A stretch of DNA of 64,000 nt, taken from the NCBI GenBank assembly GCA_003024785.1, contig PUQB01000408.1:1-64000 (forward strand), written 5' to 3'. The notes beneath the pieces are model-generated. The model had not been told where the DNA came from. It was given only the letters and a program-made list of their open reading frames with translations, and made no database searches. The position numbers were made by a program, and so were the translations under genes. The DNA is from Selaginella tamariscina (taxonomy: Eukaryota > Streptophyta > Lycopodiopsida > Selaginellales > Selaginellaceae). Positions 1-10,257 of this stretch are shown here, one piece after another. Numbering within the stretch: position 1 is the stretch's first letter; the number at the start of each line of letters is the position of its first letter.

Positions 1-1905
1 ATACAAGAAGCATGACAAGCGTATGCACAAGTTCCTCTCCATCATAGACCCAGACTTGGGGGAGGAGTGGTTCCAGAAGGTGACAAACATCTCTCATAAG
101 CAGTGTCGCTGGATGGGCATTGAGAAGCTGTATGCGATGTCAAGGGCGAAGATTCCAAACATGCTGCGACTCCGATACCTGAACAAGCTCACCCGTCTCG
201 AATCCAAGGCAGAACAACAGACACTTGGGCTACCGGGCATGCAGGACAAAGAGTGGATCAAGTGGTTCACCTTGGACTTATATTGGAAGGCTGTGCGCGA
301 GGAAGCCATTCAGATCCTTAAGGGGTTGCGAGAGGATGGTGAAGAAGTTGGAACGGATGTCGACTTCATGAGCTGGTTTGACGAGATGAGAATTCGGAGC
401 AAGTGCCTGGTCTTTCAGCCCTTCCATGACTGCATACGGTTCACTTATTCGATGGAGCCGAATGAGTTTCTGGAGCGTGAGGAATCTGCGCGTCGGATGA
501 TATGGAGGTAAGCTTTCAATCCAGCATTGCTACTGTCTGACTTTGTGTTGCAGGTTCATACTGGCGAAGCAAATGACACCGTCCCATACGATGAAGCTGT
601 GGACAGATCATACAAGCGAGCCTCACATGTGGTCGAAGAGCAGAGGAGCTCTAACACCGTTCGAACGGGAGCATGTTCCATTCTGGCTCGACTGTCCGTC
701 GCAACAGCCACCAGCTTGGGAGAGCACACTATTCGACATGCACGCCAATGATCTACCAGCGATTTTTGGGAGCCAGAAGAAGTAGAGGCTATCAAGAAGA
801 GCAAGATGAAGAAGACGGTGCGGAAGACAACTACACCTGCAAAGGGATCGGGAGCGGGACCAAGCTCTTCTACAGCACCTCCGCCGGCATTCGACTTTAC
901 AATCAATGAGGTACAGCCACTTGTAGCTAGTTTGGACATCAAGGACGACCTGATGACCTTCATCCCGACCCTGGCTGCATCCCGTGGATCCTACGACCTA
1001 GCTGTGTGCGACATGGAGGAGATGAGCAGGTCTTTCTTCGAGCCAGGTGCTTCCCAGACAGAGGTGTACACCAAGCTCCGAGAACAGGTTGACAGACTAC
1101 ATACGGTTGAGTCACAAACGTTGTTCCAGGAAGTGGTAGGTGAATACGGCTTCAACCTCATCATCCTCGACTTGCCCAATGAGCTTGTATATGGAGGTGC
1201 TAGCATCAACAAGGACATTGTGCAGCTAGATCCGGTGAAGTTTGAGGAGGCCTTGCAGTTCAGTGGAATGCACTTGGCAGCGAGTGGTTTCATGGTCGTC
1301 TTCGCGAGTTCTCCTTCTGTTTCGGCGGTGATTCAGGCGGCTGCAGTAATCAACTTGGAGGTTGCAGGGACTTACAGCGTCTACCGTGCACGAGGCTGGG
1401 GATACCGTGACAAAATTAAGGTAAGCTAGCTATTCAAGTTCAAGTTTAACTTGGTCTATGTGGCAGGATAACTTGTTAGTTCTCTTGGTGCTGCAAAGCT
1501 CTGAGAAGAAGTCGAAGAGGCCAAACCCTCTGGCGTTGACGAACACGATCCTCGTCGACACTGCCGACCGTTATCAGGAGGCTTGGTAAGGAAGTGCTTT
1601 GCTATGTTTATCCTAATGGAAGATTGTGCAGGATTATGATTCAACCGAAGAGTGTTCGACTCATGCAGCTTTTGATCGAGCGTCTCAGTAGACCTGGCGA
1701 CCTAGTCTGGATATTGGTTCCGGAACGGGTCATCATTGTTAGCTGCCGTCGAGCTCGAAGGAATATTATAGGAACCGAGAAGAGTTTCGAACTCTCTAGG
1801 TGGCAACAAACAAGCTTGCAGAGAACATTAGACCAGAAGAGTTACCTACTCAAAACCTCCACGTCCAAGCGTAACTGGTGGTTCGAGAACTGCAGCTTTA
1901 CTTAA
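1..1905 (+). CDS. beta-class (permuted) amino-methyltransferase-like protein, 5' end outside window
   Basis: Probably the C-terminal part of an N4/N6-type amino-methyltransferase (PF01555-like fold); the substrate cannot be told. Exons read to 507, then 554-1420, 1467-1585 and 1632-1905; all three introns are exactly 46 bases, with GTAAG donors and CAG acceptors. Exons 1-2 give a Trp-rich region I do not recognise, then a basic linker. Exon 2 has a motif IV-like strand, FNLIILDLPNE, where active enzymes have (D/N)PP(Y/F/W), followed by a hydrophobic strand (GFMVVFASS). Exon 4 has VRLMQLLIERLSRPGDL, then LDIGSGTG and SLLAAVELEG in shifted frames, then IIGTEKSFELS; this is the motif X-I order of the permuted class. 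Odd points: a one-base frame change at the T-run near 765, and three one-base losses between about 1705 and 1770 that together restore the frame. The catalytic motif is unusual, so activity is doubtful. The family is fairly sure, the function is not. Confidence 0.62.
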
Positions 1906-1940
1906 GATGAAGAAGAAACTTTAGCTAATGTATATTGAGT

Positions 1941-1946
1941 AATAAA
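1941..1946 (+). promoter_or_regulatory. possible poly(A) signal of the methyltransferase gene
   Basis: AATAAA lies 36 bases after the stop codon at 1903-1905, just before an A-rich run. It fits a 3' end signal, but the local AT richness makes a chance match possible. Confidence 0.3.
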
Positions 1947-1984
1947 TTAAGCTAATATAAAAAAAAAATTAAAAAGAAATACAA

Positions 1985-2115
1985 CAGTTTTAATAGAATT
2001 CTTTTTTGCCGACTGAGGCCAATACTGCCTACCAGAAAGAATATTCCAAAATATTCTAGAATATTCTTGAATATTCGAGCCCAGGCCTCCTGGGCCCCAA
2101 GCCTCCAAAATGGCG
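1985..2115. repeat. dispersed repeat with heat-shock-element-like array
   Basis: A stretch with GCCGACTGAGGCC, alternating GAA and TTC triplets, then GCCTCC words. From 2054 to 2076 five units run without a break as TTC-nn-GAA-nn-TTC-nn-GAA-nn-TTC, and another GAA-TA-TTC lies at 2039-2046. A related copy with the same order of parts is at 7330-7495. The repeat relation is seen; any heat-shock-factor role is inference from the known nGAAn spacing rule. Confidence 0.5.
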
Positions 2116-2261
2116 ACACTCACATACAGGCACACAGATACACGCGTGTACACGTTTCAGAAGAATACAAACTGTGATCAGACAAGCCAATAATCACATA
2201 GTTGCTTGTTATGATTGAGCAGCAGAAAATTAAGACCAGTTAACGCGTATACACAACACGT

Positions 2262-2262
2262 T

Positions 2263-2308
<46 letters not shown>
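2262..2308. repeat. (GT)n(GA)n compound microsatellite
   Basis: About 12 GT units pass directly into about 10 GA units. The same GT-then-GA junction recurs in most minisatellites of this window. Confidence 0.8.
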
Positions 2309-2309
<1 letters not shown>

Positions 2310-2518
2310 CCTGTGAATGAGATGAAATTCAGCTCCAGCCATCCATTTCGAAGCTGCAGAAGAACGCACATTGAACAAATGAACGGTGAGATTGAAGAGA
2401 AAACTTACCGGATTCAATCACAATGGTTGATACATAAGTGTTACAGATTGAGGACGAAGAGCACACGCAGAAACAATATATTCAATGTATGATAATCATA
2501 CAGAGAATTATTAGATAA

Positions 2519-2605
2519 TGTGAAACCTCTATATATATAATTTGAAACCTTTATACTTATAGTGTGAAACCTTCATATATAATGTGAAACCTCTATGTGT
2601 ATAAA
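2519..2605. repeat. short tandem repeat, unit about 28 bases
   Basis: Four imperfect copies of a unit starting GTGAAACCT followed by an AT-rich tail, just downstream (on the minus strand) of the small gene ending at 2615. Confidence 0.55.
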
Positions 2606-2614
2606 AGACAGATA

Positions 2615-3274
2615 TCAATCGATGGATTTGATGTCTGACTCCTCCAGGTTTTGATGCACACCGTTAAAAACTATGTATATAAATAAACATATACGTATGT
2701 ACATGTATAGTGTGTATATATAATTATATAAGCATACTAGTATATGCATTTGCTTGTTATATAATATATTATAATTTTCTAAACACTCTTTTTCGCTTTG
2801 TATGCAGTCAAAACCTTGAAAAGAATCAACGGTGACAAGCAAAGCACCATAAAACCTTCAAGTAAAAGGTTTGGATCTAAATAGTACGCTTAATATTATA
2901 GAATACTTTATTATATTTATATTTAAGTACAATTTTACAAAATTAGATATTATAATATAATTATCACAGACGCGTGATATAACATTGTTTCTAGTTTAAA
3001 TGTCAACAAGGAAAGACCACGGGTTGTAAACAATCATATTAAAATAATAGTTTAATAACAATAGCGTGTTTCATTATATAATAAAAGTAAATGTTATATA
3101 TGGCTAAGATTAATTAACATAATGAGATATTATTAGAATAAAAGCATACCTTTGCGGTACATTTATCAGACTGTACGCAGTCTCCTGAACCCATTCCTTG
3201 TGAATACAGTGATCTTTACACCACTTATACACGTGAACTACACGTCTCTCCTTTGTGCAGTGGTATGCGGTTAT
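2615..3274 (-). CDS. C-terminal exons of an unrecognised protein
   Basis: Three minus-strand exons fit together: 3274-3150, 2855-2815 and 2670-2615, ending in TGA at 2615-2617. Introns obey GT-AG and the phases agree (2, then 1). The encoded tail has a basic, Cys/His/Trp-containing stretch (HVYKWCKDHCIHKEWVQ), then RFYGALLVTVDSFQ, then an acidic end (QNLEESDIKSID). I do not recognise the family. Exons further 5' are not visible; the gene may start near or beyond the hairpin at 3493. The agreement of three splice phases argues against chance, but each exon is short. Confidence 0.42.
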
Positions 3275-3492
3275 CTAAATACGTATGATGCACACATAAA
3301 TATTATGATCAACGTACGTATTTTAAAACATATACATTGAATACAATCTGTGTGTGCGTTGTGCACATGCGCGCGCGTGTGTGTGAAGTATTCGAAATGA
3401 TGTGCATACTTCATATATAATTATATCGATATAAACATACATACATATAGTACACAGACACATAGACCTATATACACATACGTACCTCGAAA

Positions 3493-3523
3493 ACTTCTCT
3501 TACTACTTAAGAGTAAGAGAAGT
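3493..3523. other. short perfect-stem hairpin
   Basis: ACTTCTCTTACT and its reverse complement are separated by seven bases (ACTTAAG). It stands between two minus-strand genes at the edge of a GC-rich block. It could be a terminator-like or mobile-element end structure; no function is shown. Confidence 0.55.
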
Positions 3524-3524
3524 C

Positions 3525-3836
3525 ACATGTGGGCATTTTCACCCGGGCCTTAAATCAAGATTTAGGGCACCCTTAACGGCAAAGGTGGTGTTGTTACATG
3601 TAAATCACCCTTGCATGTCATTATTGATTAAGATAATGATAATTGACATCAATTCACTTTAAATCGACGGTCAGAATTTGGGTCGGGTGCACCCGGCCCC
3701 CTCCGGGTGGTTCTCGCCACCCGGCCGTGGCCGAGTGCACCCGGCCCGGGCAAATGGCTGGGTGGCCACTTTAAGGCTGCTGTTACATGTGGACACCCGG
3801 GACCCGGCCCGGGTCCTGGGCACATGTAACACCGCC
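3525..3836. repeat. GC-rich block with CCCGGG palindromes between genes
   Basis: In strongly AT-rich surroundings this block is rich in CCCGG/CCGGG words, including nested palindromes near 3690-3750 and 3793-3822. TTACATGT recurs near 3594 and 3783, and ACATGTAAC lies close to the right edge. It begins beside the 3493 hairpin and stops right at the RSM22-like stop codon. It may be a non-autonomous element or a 3' flanking island. No coding frame was convincing. Confidence 0.4.
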
Positions 3837-4663
3837 CTATAAATAAGGCCACAGATCACCCCAACGAGCTTTCTTAGCCTCACGATGAAGAACCCGATGC
3901 TTGGCACGAGTCACAATCAGACGGTCGAAACTCCCTGAGGATGCGTCACGTTCTGCACTGCGGCACACGTCAAGAATGACGTGCCTCCCTCTACGGTATG
4001 GCTGAAAAATGACACGTCCCCATCCCCACTCATGTTTGCAACTGTCTCCGTTGATTCCTCCAGCTCATCGTCCTTGTCACCTACATATAACGCGTACATA
4101 TGTAAATTTACATGTACACTATTTGTGTATATGACCTCCAGCTCATACCTACATACAACACGTACATATGTAAATTTACACACATGTACATTATTGTGTA
4201 TATGACCTCCAGCTCATCTTGACAATTACATACACAAGTATCGAGAAAAGGACGATATGATAATGGGTATGTACGTTTTGTGTTCGTGTCTACTTTCCCT
4301 CCCTCCCTCCCTCCCTCCCCCCTCTCTCTCTCTCTCTCACACACACACGCGCGCGCGCGCGCACACACACACACACACAGCATATGTACCTCATCATCAT
4401 GCTCGTCTTCTGTTGCTTGACCACTAGCAGCAGTCAGGAATCCTGGAACCCAATTCATACATACACGTGATTTACATATTTTATACAAACATATACATAC
4501 ACCATACGCGTGATGTGTGTGTGTAATGAACACAAACATATTGCATACCTTCCTCCCCTTCTGATGATACATTACTACCATGCTTGATTTCAGCGGTATT
4601 TACGACTTCTGCACACAACAAAGAACCAGTATAACACACACGTGTGCACCACACACACACGCA

Positions 4664-4695
<32 letters not shown>

Positions 4696-7218
4696 ATATA
4701 TATATATATATATATATCACACATGCATACATAGATATACTACACATTCACATGTACACATAGGACACACACATACACACACTGACCTTGCTCTTCCCAA
4801 GTATCGATACATTCTTCAGATTTGACTGTTTCCTTTATTTTGCCGTCTTCTTCACTATCAGCATCATCATCGGCCGGTCTATATTTAACGACATCATCAT
4901 CGTCACTGTTAACTTCTTCTGCATCTTTACCTGCAAAACACACATATTATACACACGGGCATACATACATTATATACATACATCTGTATGATTACTTACA
5001 TATTTAGTGTATGTGTCTCCCTATATATGAATATATAAATATATATGTATATTGTTATACACTAATATTATTACATGCCAATGCAAAGTAGATATAACAC
5101 GACAACGCCCATACTACACGCATATGTGCGTGCGTGTGTGTACCTGTTCTTCATCATGTTCTTCCTTGCTATATGCAAACTCTTCGTCTGTACTAACGTA
5201 ATCTACAATAAGCTCATTCACAGGCTCTTCTTCTTTGTCAAGTTGTAGTTGAATATGATCCAGAGGCCACTTCATTCTAATGAAACATCATTAATTCCTT
5301 ACACACACACACATATTGCACAGACGCATGAATACGCACCTTGGACGATGACACCGCAACGCAACGTACACATATTTCTCGTTTTCATATCCTCGCAGCA
5401 TTTTACTAGAATGTTTCTGTAGACAAACATATAGATTTATATGTTCTTATATTTCTTATATATCGATGTATATGTGCGTCGATGTGTATATGTAGTTATG
5501 TTTATATTTACCTTGGCAGTTTTTCTGTGTAGTGTTCGTTCAAGACGCTGGACAAAATGGCAAAACTGTTCTGTGCCATCCATTGGACACCCACCGTCAT
5601 GTGGACACTTCATACAATGAAACGCATTAGTGTGTGTGTATGCATGTGCATATACAATATACATATGTAGCAATTCGTCGCTTATATACCAACATATAAC
5701 TTACTGGAGCCACAACGTGAGCACCACCGGACGGTTTAACAATCTTCAAGCTCGTCTTTTGTATATTCTGTGATTTGAAGCTATTCGTCTCGCTTGTAAC
5801 TTGGTGCTCTTTGATGTGTATCCAGCAATGAACTTCTTCGCTTGAGCCACTCAAGAATTTTCTTCGTCTCCGTAGTTTCTAGTAAAATAATATACACGTA
5901 TATATACGTGTACATATGCACAGATAGATATATACGTATTATAAATATGTGTGTGTATATGAGTTTGTAACTCACCTTCCTTTCAAGAGCGAGGATATGT
6001 GCTCGGATACCTCTAACCGTCAAAGAACCTTCAGAAGTTCCAGGTTCAATAATCACCTGCATTTTATATATATAAGTTAATGATATAAATATATCTAGAT
6101 ATATACAAAGTAATTATTGTACTACAGTAAACCACTTACAAGAATATCACGAGTGAGAGCCCACAGCTGGCGTGCAGCAGTAATTTGTTCTGCTACTGTT
6201 GATAACTCTCCAATAGAATAACACTGAAACATGAAACATAATTACAAGACATACATATCAATAATATACATATTACATATATATACATATAAACAACATA
6301 AACATACGGAGTGTATAGAGCTTACAGCCATAACGATGTCATGACGAGAGTGGCGCGTTTTAGTAGATAAAACTCGCAAGCTTTTGTGATTATACATAGC
6401 CGGAGCATCATCCAGATCTTCACCAACCAGCACCTATCAGGATGTAAATAATAATACCATGGATACTTATTATTCTTCTCATTGACTTAAGTTCTCATTT
6501 ACTTAAACTAAATCAATAAATTTCATATACAAAATATCATGCTACACGCATGTTGTGTGTGTGTTGGACATGCATTACCAAGTATTTCTTAGAAGCCGCA
6601 AGATAAAGAAGATCAAATTGAAGAATAAATATATAGTCTCTCTCCCACCTTCTCCCCCCCCCCCCGCTTTCTCTCTCTAAACCACACACACACACACCAT
6701 ATGGAAGTCCTGGTCCAGAACCATAATCTAAGGCATTAACCGGCTTGAATCTGGAAGGCGGCGTGATATCTGTACGATAGAATATTTTAGATTTTTACAC
6801 AGTTTACTTAATATCGCGCGTGTGTGTGTGTATGTTGAAGTTTTATGCATCAATATACATAACAACGGTACTAAGAACAATTATACTACCATTGATCAAC
6901 AAACACGGATACTAAGATATACATATGGTATTCTGCCTATGTGTGCATATAAGTGTACACATACAGTTATTTGCGTGCTAGGATATTATGTAGTAACTAA
7001 ACACCACTAACATAGATATACTAAGATTCAAGTTTCTGTACTGTACACGTACATATAACTCGCTAACACACACACACATGCATACCATGTAGTAAGTAAG
7101 CAGTTATGCTGCTTGACTTGAACCCGGATGACACATATTTCTACAAAGACAATCGCTCAGTGAGATGGAGGTTTACCGTTTGTTGATGAATTACAGCAGA
7201 GTTGACGACCCACCGATG
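3837..7218 (-). CDS. RSM22: RSM22/METTL17-like mitochondrial ribosome assembly factor
   Basis: Rsm22-family proteins have a methyltransferase fold and help assemble the small mitoribosomal subunit. Minus-strand exons that fit family order and phase: 7218-7177, 7140-7086, 6769-6698 (SAM motif I-like LDYGSGPG), 6433-6326, 6223-6140 (ITAARQLWALTRDIL), 6056-5976 (VIIEPGTSEGSL), 5878-5705 (ends GGAHVVAP), 5607-5512 (CPHDGGCPMDGTEQFC, the family Cys cluster, then HFVQRLERT), 5416-5340 (YVYVALRC) and 5276-5144 (RMKWPLDH). Several acidic exons follow (4.4-4.95 kb). The last exon ends RWGDLWPYL and TAG at 3837-3839. Introns hold CA/GT and CT/GA tracts. Not resolved: the N terminus, one exon between 6698 and 6433, and exact joins in the acidic part. 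The conserved blocks look intact. Family call is strong. Confidence 0.82.
4090..4225. repeat. tandemly copied 3' splice-site segment in the RSM22-like gene
   Basis: A unit of about 60-70 bases holding (minus strand) a TATGTAG or TCAAG acceptor-like end, ATGAGCTGGAG and a following GTCATATACAC donor-like start is present about three times just before the last exon. It multiplies possible acceptors or tiny exons at this place. Confidence 0.55.
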
Positions 7219-7329
7219 CTACAAGGATAAATGGTTTACATAAAAATGCTTTGTTTAAATAATAATTTATTGAACTTTTTTATAAAGTATTCAAAAAAAT
7301 TTCTAAAAATCTAAATGATTTATTTGTTG

Positions 7330-7495
7330 GTCGGCAAATATTAAGCCAGTCGGCATATTAAAAAAACTTATATATTCTAGAATATTCTTGAGAATATTCT
7401 AAAATATGCTAGAATATACCTGGAATATCCAGGAATATGCTAGAATAATACAAAGCCTCCTGAGCCGGAGCCTCCTTTTCGCCGAGACCCAACTT
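7330..7495. repeat. second copy of the HSE-like dispersed repeat
   Basis: It shares GTCGGC words, GAATATTC arrays (TTC-TA-GAA-TA-TTC at 7375-7387, GAA-TA-TTC at 7392-7399) and GCCTCC words with 1985-2115. It sits just upstream of the first visible exon of the RSM22-like gene, where a promoter or an insertion that cut off the 5' end could be. Confidence 0.45.
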
Positions 7496-7689
7496 GGTGA
7501 ACTTTAAGTCGATACAGGCAAAATAAAAGTAATCATTACATGTGTAACGTCACTTGTGATGAGCGGGATAACGGGGAATAATCTCACGAGCGCAAAGCGC
7601 AAGTGAGGTTATCCCATTGTTATCCTGCCATGGCCAACTGCCTCAAGCGTGTTATGCTACGTGGTAAATTTTATGTTAAATATAGTAAA

Positions 7690-8118
7690 AGTGATGTTCA
7701 GGCTGGAACACCACTGGGACAGTGGTGTTCTGGCTCTAAGAGAAGTGTTACGGAGGATAAAAACATTCAATCCAACGGATAGAAATCAGCAGATCTTTAT
7801 AACACGAGAAACTTTCACATCAGACAAGGTCCAAAGCCCCAGTTATGGAGTGGTAAACTGCAATAGCATTGCAATTGTTAACATATATGTTATAACTGTG
7901 CCTCTGTCTATCAATTTTCAGCCACAAACATGAGATTCAATAAGTTTCAATCGCTTTGTTAAAGGGTACAAACCATGAAGGGATAAGGATCTGACTCTGA
8001 ACACTTATTTATAAATTTTATAATGAAAAATACGGACCCAGACAAGGAATGCATCGGACAAATCTCCTCAAAGGTTTCACTTGAAACTGGTATCCCCATG
8101 CCTCTTCCCAGTCAAGGT
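7690..8118 (+). CDS. possible exon(s) of an unrecognised gene
   Basis: A plus-strand stretch of balanced composition encodes LEHHWDSGVLALREVLRRI, then FNPTDRNQQIFITRE and ends near 7860. A second stretch at about 8018-8118 ends TCAAG before a perfect GTAAGT donor at 8117-8122. The composition differs from the AT-rich flanks. I do not recognise the product and cannot join the pieces, so it may be part of a gene with long introns or a relic. Confidence 0.25.
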
Positions 8119-8121
8119 AAG

Positions 8122-8892
8122 TCGGATTTTGTTTTATTAACAAAAACAAATTTTATTTTATTAACATTATTCTGGAATCTTCTAGATGATAATTGATACT
8201 TATTGACATTAATGAAAAAATCAAATCTGTATATAATAATTTACAAGGCTATATTATCTTTATCAATTCATTCATACACATACATTTACACATAGAAGAG
8301 TTGCACATTTTAAACTTTAGAAATATCTATCTGGGGACGTTGTGTGTGTGTGTGTGTGTGAAATGATCATAGTTATATATATGGAGATTGGTGAGTTTCA
8401 TGTCCCTGGTGAATCTGAGCGGGTATATATAGTGTCTATTTCATATAGAACTTTATATTATAGTAGTGTTAGATGCATTTATACACTCTATATATACATA
8501 GACATATAGACAGGCAAACACTTATACATGTTTATATATATATTCAGATGCATGTGTACATTACATTCTATATTACATTTTATACGTATATGTACAAGCT
8601 CTCTCTCTCTCCCCCCCCCCCCCCCCCCTCTCTCTCTCTCTCACACACACACACACAGTGATATTAAAAGCATATATATAAATTGAGAGTGTTGTAAAAC
8701 CATATTCATATAACTATACGTGTACGTATACATAAGTGGCTACATTATAAATACGTATATTCAGGTACTAAATCACCAGGTGTGTCTGACATGAACAGCC
8801 AGTCTCTGACAGGAGAACCCAAGTCTATTTGTAATTAGTTCTTTTTTCAACATATTTACACAAAATTTTCTCATTTGTTTAATTCATCACCC
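8122..8892. other. AT-rich stretch with microsatellites, no gene seen
   Basis: It holds (GT)n at 8339-8360 and a run of about 17 C flanked by CT and CA tracts at 8600-8658. One short non-repetitive piece lies near 8760-8840. Nothing else is supported. Confidence 0.6.
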
Positions 8893-9228
8893 TTTGAATT
8901 AATCCCACTGGTCTTACGCAAGCGGGAGAAATCGACTCGGTGGGATTAATCCTGCTGTCTTGAGGCAGGCAAGAATGAGTAAGCGAGATTAATTCCACCT
9001 GGCCTGAGGCGGGTAAATGAGATTAATCCTGCCCAATACACTTAAAAGAGAAGAAATTGTAAAGGAATGTGTATATTTAACCAGATTAATCCTGCTGACT
9101 CATTCTTGCCCTCCTCATGACCAGGAGAGATTAATCCCACTGGCCTTAGGTGAGGAGGAATCGACTTCGCAGGATTAATCCTGCTGTCTTGAGACAAGCA
9201 AGAATCAAGTCGCCAGGATTAATCCTGT
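8893..9228. repeat. dispersed cluster of GGATTAATCC-type palindromes
   Basis: About nine copies of (G)GATTAATCC or one-base variants, each followed by CTGCTG/CCACTGG-like words and AGGC(A/G)GG pieces, spaced about 35-45 bases. The core is the same as in the large GC-rich array at 39395-40795, but here it is more diverged and less GC-rich. Confidence 0.65.
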
Positions 9229-9870
9229 CGAATATATACAAATACACACATATTCACAAATACATACACATGTCACAAATACACACATACATACATATAC
9301 ATACATTCCATAAATATACATAAATGCACAAATACACAAGTACATGTTTGTGTGTGAGAGATGTAAAGAAATAAATTTATATATACAAATACACAACATA
9401 TACAAATACATGCAAAAATTATAATATATAAATACACATATATATACATATATACAAGTGTGTGTGAGAGAGAAAGATAAAGAATTTATATATACAAATA
9501 CACAGGTATACACACATATAGGTGTGTGTGTGTGTGCGAGAGAGAGAGAGAACAAAGTGATAAAAAAATATTATAGGTTCACAGATACACACGTACATAT
9601 ACATACGGGTGTGTGAGAAAGAGAAAGAGATAAAGAAATATTAATATACAAATACACATGTACATATACATATATGTGTGTGTGAGAGAGAGATAAAGAA
9701 CTTATATATATAAATACACATGTACATACACATACAGGTGTGTGTGTGAGAGAGAGAAAGAGATAAAGAAATTATAATGTACAGATACATAGGTACATAT
9801 ACATACATTGTTTGTGTGTGTGAGAGACATGTCAATGTGTGTGTGTGTGTCTATATATATATATACAAAT
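9229..9870. repeat. minisatellite, unit about 90-110 bases
   Basis: Six to seven units of the form ACAAATACACA(T/C)(G)TACATATACATACA-(GT)n-(GA)n-(A)AGATAAAGAA-(TATA)n. Open frames here arise only from the CA/GA repeats. Confidence 0.75.
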
Positions 9871-9989
9871 ACACACACAAACAATGTATGTATATTCTAT
9901 GGCATGCTTATATGTTTGTATATACACATTACAATCATACACACTCAAAAAAATATTACCACAATCTAATGATTGAGATGGATTGAGTC

Positions 9990-10255
9990 ATGATCCGAGG
10001 AGCCGTGTGTGTGTTGGTGCAAGTGAATGAGTGGATTTGTGGTGCCGCTGCTATCTGCTGCCGCTCTCTGGTTCCGCCACTCTTTGCTCATGCCTTCCGC
10101 CTTCAACTCTGCCTTCAGCCTTCAAACCCTCTTTGCTCTTGCCTTCCTGCGCTGTGGCAGCCTTGAATTTGTGGTGTGAGTGTCTGTGGTGCTGCCTCAA
10201 ACCCTAAGAAAAAAACCCTAAACCCTAAAATCTATATTAACCCAATCCCAATTTC
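9990..10255. other. GC-richer island ending in telomere-like units
   Basis: From 9990 to 10200 the sequence is much richer in GC (CTGCTGCCGCTC, GCCTTCCGCCTTCAAC) and could be a gene 5' end on the minus strand, but no frame is convincing. At 10200-10230 it passes into AACCCTAAACCCTAAAA, two plant telomere units. Confidence 0.35.
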
Positions 10256-10257
10256 AT

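Noticed and set aside
3834-3850. CCCTATAAATAAGGCC as a promoter TATA box
   Set aside because: The same bases are the last codons and stop of the RSM22-like gene on the other strand (WPYL then TAG), which explains the sequence better.
3917-4183. Minus-strand frame ending NVTHPQGVSTV as the last RSM22 exon
   Set aside because: A different frame over the same bases gives the conserved family end (RGRHVILDVCRSAERDASS, then RWGDLWPYL).
7690-7860. Dynein heavy-chain-like AAA segment
   Set aside because: HHWDSGVLALREVLRR only faintly recalls the dynein HYDWGLRALKSVL motif; too short and without neighbours that fit.
10200-10235. True telomere
   Set aside because: Only about two CCCTAAA units inside other sequence; an internal telomere-like trace at most.
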